NCBI GenBank assembly: GCA_041394725.1
Contig: JAWKHR010000056.1
Span: forward strand, 1 to 38,054
DNA length: 38,054 nucleotides
Source of the DNA: JAWKHR01 sp041394725
GTDB taxonomy: Bacteria > Acidobacteriota > Vicinamibacteria > Vicinamibacterales > SCN-69-37
Direction: 5' to 3'
Below are positions 32,745 to 38,054 of the stretch, piece after piece. Numbering within the stretch: position 1 is the first letter of the stretch; every line of letters starts with the position of its first letter. Made by a program: the position numbers and the translations under genes. The notes under the pieces are model-generated. The model searched no databases. It was given only the letters and a program-made list of their open reading frames with translations, and was not told where the DNA came from.

Positions 32745-32933
32745 TTACCAGCCGCAGCAGTCGGTCTTGAAGCCGCACCCCGGACAGCGCCATACGGCGT
32801 GCATCCGGAACATGGACTCGCCGCAGCGCTCGCAGAGCATCGCGTCCTCGCATGTCGCACGCTTCGGATCGCGCGGCGCGGACGACGAGATCGGGCGGGG
32901 CAGCGGCGTGTTCGGATCGGTCGGCGGCGGCAT
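32745..32933 (-). CDS. Small zinc-ribbon protein, first gene of the liu operon
   Basis: 62 aa. The N-terminal 27 residues are Pro/Ser-rich and probably disordered. A compact zinc-ribbon follows: C-x2-C at 34-37 (CERC), C-x2-C at 50-53 (CPGC), then a double Cys 59-60 and the ending DCCGW; Cys28 is also present. It has no known name. It starts the operon from what looks like a leaderless promoter, and the liuB ATG is 3 bp after its stop. The family is short and unusual for a metabolic operon; a role in regulating or assembling the biotin-dependent carboxylase is conceivable but unproven. Confidence 0.75.
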   Translation of the reverse strand: MPPPTDPNTPLPRPISSSAPRDPKRATCEDAMLCERCGESMFRMHAVWRCPGCGFKTDCCGW

Positions 32934-32939
32934 ACGGGG

Positions 32940-32945
32940 ATTATA
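32940..32945 (-). promoter_or_regulatory. Perfect TATAAT -10, 6 nt before the zinc-ribbon start
   Basis: On the minus strand TATAAT is followed by CCCCGT and then ATG 32933, so the transcript should begin at the start codon. This is probably the promoter of the whole liu operon. No -35 consensus or repressor dyad is obvious in the 54-bp divergent region shared with the YtxH-like gene. Confidence 0.65.
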
Positions 32946-32987
32946 TGAGTCCTTCGGTAGAATGAGGGCGTTTCCCGGAGGCGATCG

Positions 32988-33251
32988 GTGAGCAATTCGG
33001 CGAGGGAGCAGGGGACGATCTGGCTGGGGGCGCTGGCGGGCGCGGTGGCGGGCGGCATCGTCGCCTACCTGTTCTTCACCGAGCGCGGCCGCGCGCTGCG
33101 CGAGGACCTGGCGCCGCACCTGTCCGAGATCGTGGACGAGCTCGGCAAGGCACGCACCGCGGCCACGCGGGCGCGCGAGGCGGTGAACGAGAGCTGGCAG
33201 TCGGTGCGCGACATGGACGCCGCGCTCCGGGGAGGGCCGGTCCCGCGGTGA
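32988..33251 (+). CDS. YtxH-like small membrane protein
   Basis: 87 aa from a GTG with a strong GGAGG 6 nt upstream. One hydrophobic helix (about 12-30, WLGALAGAVAGGIVAYLFF) with GxxxG spacing is followed by a charged, helical stretch (ERGRALREDLAPHLSEIVDELGKARTAATRAREAV). This is the pattern of YtxH domain proteins, general-stress-type membrane proteins of unknown mechanism. A TAGAAT -10-like hexamer is present at 32958-32963. It is divergent from the liu operon and followed by the YihY gene 22 bp later, so probably co-transcribed with it. Confidence 0.82.
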   Translation: MSNSAREQGTIWLGALAGAVAGGIVAYLFFTERGRALREDLAPHLSEIVDELGKARTAATRAREAVNESWQSVRDMDAALRGGPVPR

Positions 33252-33273
33252 CCGGACCGGCCGGACGGCGCGC

Positions 33274-34275
33274 ATGACCGCGGCCCGGACCCCGGTGGTC
33301 GCGCGCTGGGCCCGGCGCGCGATCGCGCGGGCCCGGCGGGCGGCCAGGCTCGGCTGGCAGGCCGCCGGGCGCGGCCTGATCGAGTTCTATCATTCCAGCA
33401 ACCTCACCTACGCGAGTTCGATCGCGTACTACACGCTGCTGTCCATGTTCCCGTTCCTGCTGCTGGTGGCGACGCTGCTCAGCCGGCTGGCGGTGAGCGG
33501 TGACACCCTGCTGCCCGTCGTCGAGCGCGCGCTGCCGAGCAACCTCGATTTCCTCGTCACCAGGATCCGCGACATCGCGAGTGCGCCGCTGCAGCTGAGC
33601 GTCGCCGGCTTCGTCGTCACGCTCTGGGCGTCGATGGGCGTCTTCGGCGCGATCACGTCGGCGGTCAACCACGCGTGGGCCGTCGAGACGCCGCTCGGGT
33701 TCTTCCGACACAAGCTCATCGCGTTCCTCATGATGCTGGCGAGCGGCCTGCTGCTCGTGGCCGCGCTCGCGATCATGAGCGCCGCGCCCATCGTCCAGGC
33801 CGAGTGGTTCGCCGGCGTGCTGCACAGCTTCCCGGCGCTCGAGTCGCTCTCGGGCTTCGTCTACCAGAACGCGGCGACGTTCCTGTTCATCCTGGTCGTC
33901 GGGCTCATCTATTACTTCGTGCCCAACGCGAAGGTCCGGCTGCGCGACGTCTGGTTCGGCGCCATCCTCGCGGGGCTGCTCTGGCGCGGCGCGTTCGCCG
34001 GGTTCGCGTGGTACATGCGCGACCTGGACCGGCTGCGGAGCGTCCAGGGATCGATCACCGCGGTCGTGGTGTTCCTGGCGTGGGTCTACATCTCGGCGGT
34101 GATCCTCCTGTACGGCGTCGAGGTCACCGCGGCCTTCGCGCGCCTGCGCCGCCACGTGCCGGGCGGCCAGCCGCCCGCCGAGCCGGTGGAGGCCGTGGCC
34201 GCCGGCGCGTCCGCGAGCGGCGGCAGGAGCCGGCCGCCCGGATCCACGGGCGCGCCGCGCGGATCGGACCGCTGA
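33274..34275 (+). CDS. YihY/BrkB-family inner membrane protein
   Basis: 333 aa, about six membrane segments (for example SIAYYTLLSMFPFLLLVATLL, LIAFLMMLASGLLLVAALAI, ATFLFILVVGLIYYFVPN and ITAVVVFLAWVYISAVILLYG). The family signature SSIAYYTLLSMFP and the YYFVPNAKVRLRDVWFGA loop are well conserved. YihY/BrkB proteins were once annotated as RNase BN; their true function is unclear. The last 40 or so residues are a hydrophilic Gly/Pro/Ala-rich tail. The ATG has no good RBS and may rely on coupling to the upstream gene. Confidence 0.92.
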   Translation: MTAARTPVVARWARRAIARARRAARLGWQAAGRGLIEFYHSSNLTYASSIAYYTLLSMFPFLLLVATLLSRLAVSGDTLLPVVERALPSNLDFLVTRIRDIASAPLQLSVAGFVVTLWASMGVFGAITSAVNHAWAVETPLGFFRHKLIAFLMMLASGLLLVAALAIMSAAPIVQAEWFAGVLHSFPALESLSGFVYQNAATFLFILVVGLIYYFVPNAKVRLRDVWFGAILAGLLWRGAFAGFAWYMRDLDRLRSVQGSITAVVVFLAWVYISAVILLYGVEVTAAFARLRRHVPGGQPPAEPVEAVAAGASASGGRSRPPGSTGAPRGSDR

Positions 34276-34348
34276 CGCGCTCGGCGGCTCGACCCGCTGA
34301 CGCGCCGCCGCTTTGCCAAGGGCCCGCGCCGCGTAGGACACTGGGTCG

Positions 34349-36541
<2,193 letters not shown>

Positions 36542-36542
36542 C

Positions 36543-37310
36543 GTGGCGCTCGACGTCGCGTGGAATGAGACGGGCACGCGCGCGCGACTGCGGTTCTCGC
36601 ACCCGACCGGCAACATCCTGACCGCCGCGCTCGTGGACGAGCTGTCGGCGGCGCTCGACGACATCGCCGAGGCGCGGCACGTGCGCCTGGTGACGATCGA
36701 GGGCGCCGGCGCCGACTTCAGCTTCGGCGCGAGCGTCCCCGAGCACCGGCCCGGCGAGATCGAGACGGTGCTGCCGGCGATGCACGCGATGATCCAGTCG
36801 CTGCTCTCGCTTCCGGCGCCGACGGCCGCCGTCGTCCGCGGCCGGTGCCTCGGCGGCGGATTCGAGCTCGCGCTCGCCTGCGACTTCATCTTCGCGAGCG
36901 ACGACGCGACGTTCGGGTTGCCGGAGATCGCGCTCGGCGTGTTCCCGCCGGCGGGGAGCGTGCTGCTGCCGCTGCGCGCGGGCGGCGCCCGGGCGACGAG
37001 CGCCGTGCTCACCGGGCGGCGGCGATCCGCCGCCGACTGGGCGGCCGACGGCCTGGTCGAGCTGGTCGCGCCGGCGGCGGACCTCGACGAGGCGGTGGAC
37101 GCGTGGTTCGCCGGATCGCTCGGGCGCTGGTCCGCCGAGGCGCTGCGCCAGGCCGTGCGCGCCGTGCGCGGGCCCGTCGCCGAGGCCGCCGCGCGGCGGC
37201 TGCCGGAAGTCGAGCAGCTATACTTGAAGGACGCCATGCGATCGCGCGACGCGATCGAGGGCCTGCAGGCGTTTCTCGAGAAGCGGGCCGCGGTCTGGAA
37301 GGACGAATGA
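36543..37310 (+). CDS. Crotonase-family hydratase, resembling dienoyl-CoA hydratases
   Basis: 255 aa, GTG start one base after the DUF255 stop. Both catalytic Glu positions of the family are present: GGGFELALACDF and FGLPEIALGVFPPAGSVLLPLR. The FSFGASVPEHRPG stretch and the GVFPPAG loop recall cyclohexa-1,5-dienecarbonyl-CoA hydratases of benzoyl-CoA breakdown, but no other gene of such a pathway is in the window. So the exact substrate is open; another enoyl-CoA or aromatic-type dienoyl-CoA is possible. Its last residues overlap the following small gene. Confidence 0.85.
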   Translation: MALDVAWNETGTRARLRFSHPTGNILTAALVDELSAALDDIAEARHVRLVTIEGAGADFSFGASVPEHRPGEIETVLPAMHAMIQSLLSLPAPTAAVVRGRCLGGGFELALACDFIFASDDATFGLPEIALGVFPPAGSVLLPLRAGGARATSAVLTGRRRSAADWAADGLVELVAPAADLDEAVDAWFAGSLGRWSAEALRQAVRAVRGPVAEAAARRLPEVEQLYLKDAMRSRDAIEGLQAFLEKRAAVWKDE

Positions 37311-37672
37311 TGACGTTTCCGGTGGATGTGGTGCTGAAGGGCCGCGACTACGCGGTCACCGAGTCGGTGACCGTGCCGCACGGCGAGCCGTCGACGTGGA
37401 ACGACGCGGCGGTCCGCGACGTGCTGATCGAGATCCTCCGTGCCATCGACCGCGCCCAGAACCCCGGCGCCTCCGCCGATCGCGTCGTCGCCCTCCAGGG
37501 GTTCAGCTGGATCGTCGAGCCGGACCAGGACAAGGTCGTCATCGCGATCGAGATCCCCATGGGCGCGGCGGTCGCCGGCCCGTTCGCGATCCCGCAGGCC
37601 GAGCTCGACGCGAGCATCACGCGGGTGCTGAAGATCGAGCGCGAGCTGTTCGGGCCGCAGACGGTGCACTGA
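37310..37672 (+). CDS. Unknown 120-aa protein overlapping the crotonase gene
   Basis: Two consecutive ATGs (37307, 37310); 37310 has the better spacing to AAGGA. The first overlaps the crotonase stop, so translation is coupled. It is a compact alpha/beta-looking soluble protein (VLKGRDYAVTESVTV, VRDVLIEILRAIDRAQ, VVALQGFSWIVEPD, KVVIAIEIPMGAAVAGPF) with no Cys and no membrane segment. I do not recognise the family. Tight coupling suggests it works with or stabilises the crotonase. The GC content and codon use match its neighbours. Confidence 0.72.
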   Translation: MTFPVDVVLKGRDYAVTESVTVPHGEPSTWNDAAVRDVLIEILRAIDRAQNPGASADRVVALQGFSWIVEPDQDKVVIAIEIPMGAAVAGPFAIPQAELDASITRVLKIERELFGPQTVH

Positions 37673-37726
37673 GGACCGGGCCCGGACCGGCCCGCCGGCG
37701 CCAAAGGCCGGTGTCCACGACGATCA

Positions 37727-37963
37727 ACCATGCAGGGCATGCAGGGCATGCAGGCGTGTCGGCTGTCGTTGTCCCCGTCCGTGGCTCGGGGCGGCCGGCG
37801 GCGGGCGACGCCCGCCGACCGGCCCGTGGGCCGGTCGAACGGAGACGCACACGGCCGAGATGAGAACCGCCCGCGCGTCGTCCATCGGCGGTTCTCATCT
37901 CGTCCGTGTGCGTCTCCGTTCGCCAGGCCGCCCCTCGGTGTCACCCTGCATGCGCTGCATGGT
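37727..37963. repeat. Nested inverted-repeat region between convergent genes
   Basis: The 314-bp gap after the unknown gene contains no ORF of quality. The outer arms 37727-37746 and 37944-37963 match at 19 of 20 positions. Within them lie a 9-bp tandem repeat CATGCAGGG (37729-37754, about 2.9 copies), a 7-bp hairpin (37800-37806/37810-37816), a 10-bp hairpin (37816-37825/37828-37837) and a 36-bp inverted repeat (37836-37871/37887-37922, one mismatch). The whole can fold into a multi-arm structure. Confidence 0.8.
37836..37922. repeat. 36-bp inverted repeat, 15-nt loop, one mismatch
   Basis: The inner and longest arm pair of the palindromic region. It could act as a bidirectional terminator for the two convergent genes or be a REP/MITE-like element. 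There is no T-tract. Its sequence is unrelated to the 50-bp repeat in the liu operon. Confidence 0.85.
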
Positions 37964-37986
37964 GAACCCGTCCGGCACGCGCGTGG

Positions 37987-38054
37987 TCACTCCGCGCGCA
38001 GGACCTCGAGCGGGTTCGCGCGCGCGGCGCGGCGGGCGGGGGACCAGGCCGCGG
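37987..38054 (-). CDS. C-terminus of a third ADOP/MacB-like orphan permease
   Basis: Only 22 codons lie in the window. On the minus strand they read AAWSPARRAARANPLEVLRAE followed by TGA at 37987-37989. This closely matches the end of both complete permeases here (PARRA-x-x-x-DP-x-x-ILRAD / VEALKAD). The gene continues past the right edge. It is too short to name further, but the family signature is strong. Confidence 0.75.
   Translation of the reverse strand, partial: AAWSPARRAARANPLEVLRAE

Overview
The window is very GC-rich bacterial chromosome, most likely from an acidobacterium of the Vicinamibacteria type. The main clue is two complete PadR-regulator/MacB-like 'ADOP' permease pairs (acidobacterial duplicated orphan permeases) plus the tail of a third such permease. 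A leucine/isovalerate (liu) operon, feoAB and several c-di-GMP proteins fit a free-living, soil- or sediment-type heterotroph. I saw no tRNA, rRNA, CRISPR array, transposase or phage gene.

Left part (1-9504): the 3' part of an X-Pro dipeptidyl-peptidase/CocE-type hydrolase converges on a GT39-like membrane glycosyltransferase with TPRs. A co-directional signalling block follows (3974-8657): a protein in which a two-TM HAMP module is fused in frame to a GspG-like pseudopilin, a membrane HD-GYP phosphodiesterase, a small unknown protein and a degenerate-EAL/HDOD protein. A secreted DUF1080-like protein on the opposite strand has a clear intrinsic terminator.

Middle (9605-19355): feoA-feoB-small Cys-rich membrane protein; a nitrilase-family hydrolase overlapping a GNAT acetyltransferase; a double PRC-barrel protein; an orphan anti-sigma-like zinc-finger protein; a structured leader, a 74-residue ORF and a 16-bp perfect hairpin; a TPR protein overlapping a ClC chloride channel; and an ECF sigma/anti-sigma pair on the minus strand.

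19451-27097: PadR-ADOP pair 1 (+) and PadR-ADOP pair 2 (-) converge around a secreted Gly-rich protein and a methyltransferase gene broken by two frameshifts. Each PadR promoter region carries its own AT-rich inverted repeat.

27311-32933 (-) is a liu operon in the order zinc-ribbon protein, liuB, liuC, liuD (frameshifted near its 3' end), a separate biotin carrier, and liuE. A 50-bp perfect inverted repeat sits exactly between the carrier stop and liuE and supplies the liuE start codon. liuA is not in the window.

Right part (32988-38054): YtxH-like and YihY/BrkB membrane proteins, a DUF255 thioredoxin-domain protein, a dienoyl-CoA-hydratase-like crotonase and an overlapping unknown protein. 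A gene-free, densely palindromic 314-bp region follows, then the C-terminus of a third orphan permease running in from the right edge.

A recurring regulatory pattern is a TANNNT -10-like hexamer exactly 6 nt before a start codon (feoA, nitrilase, PRC-barrel, zinc-ribbon), which suggests leaderless transcription.
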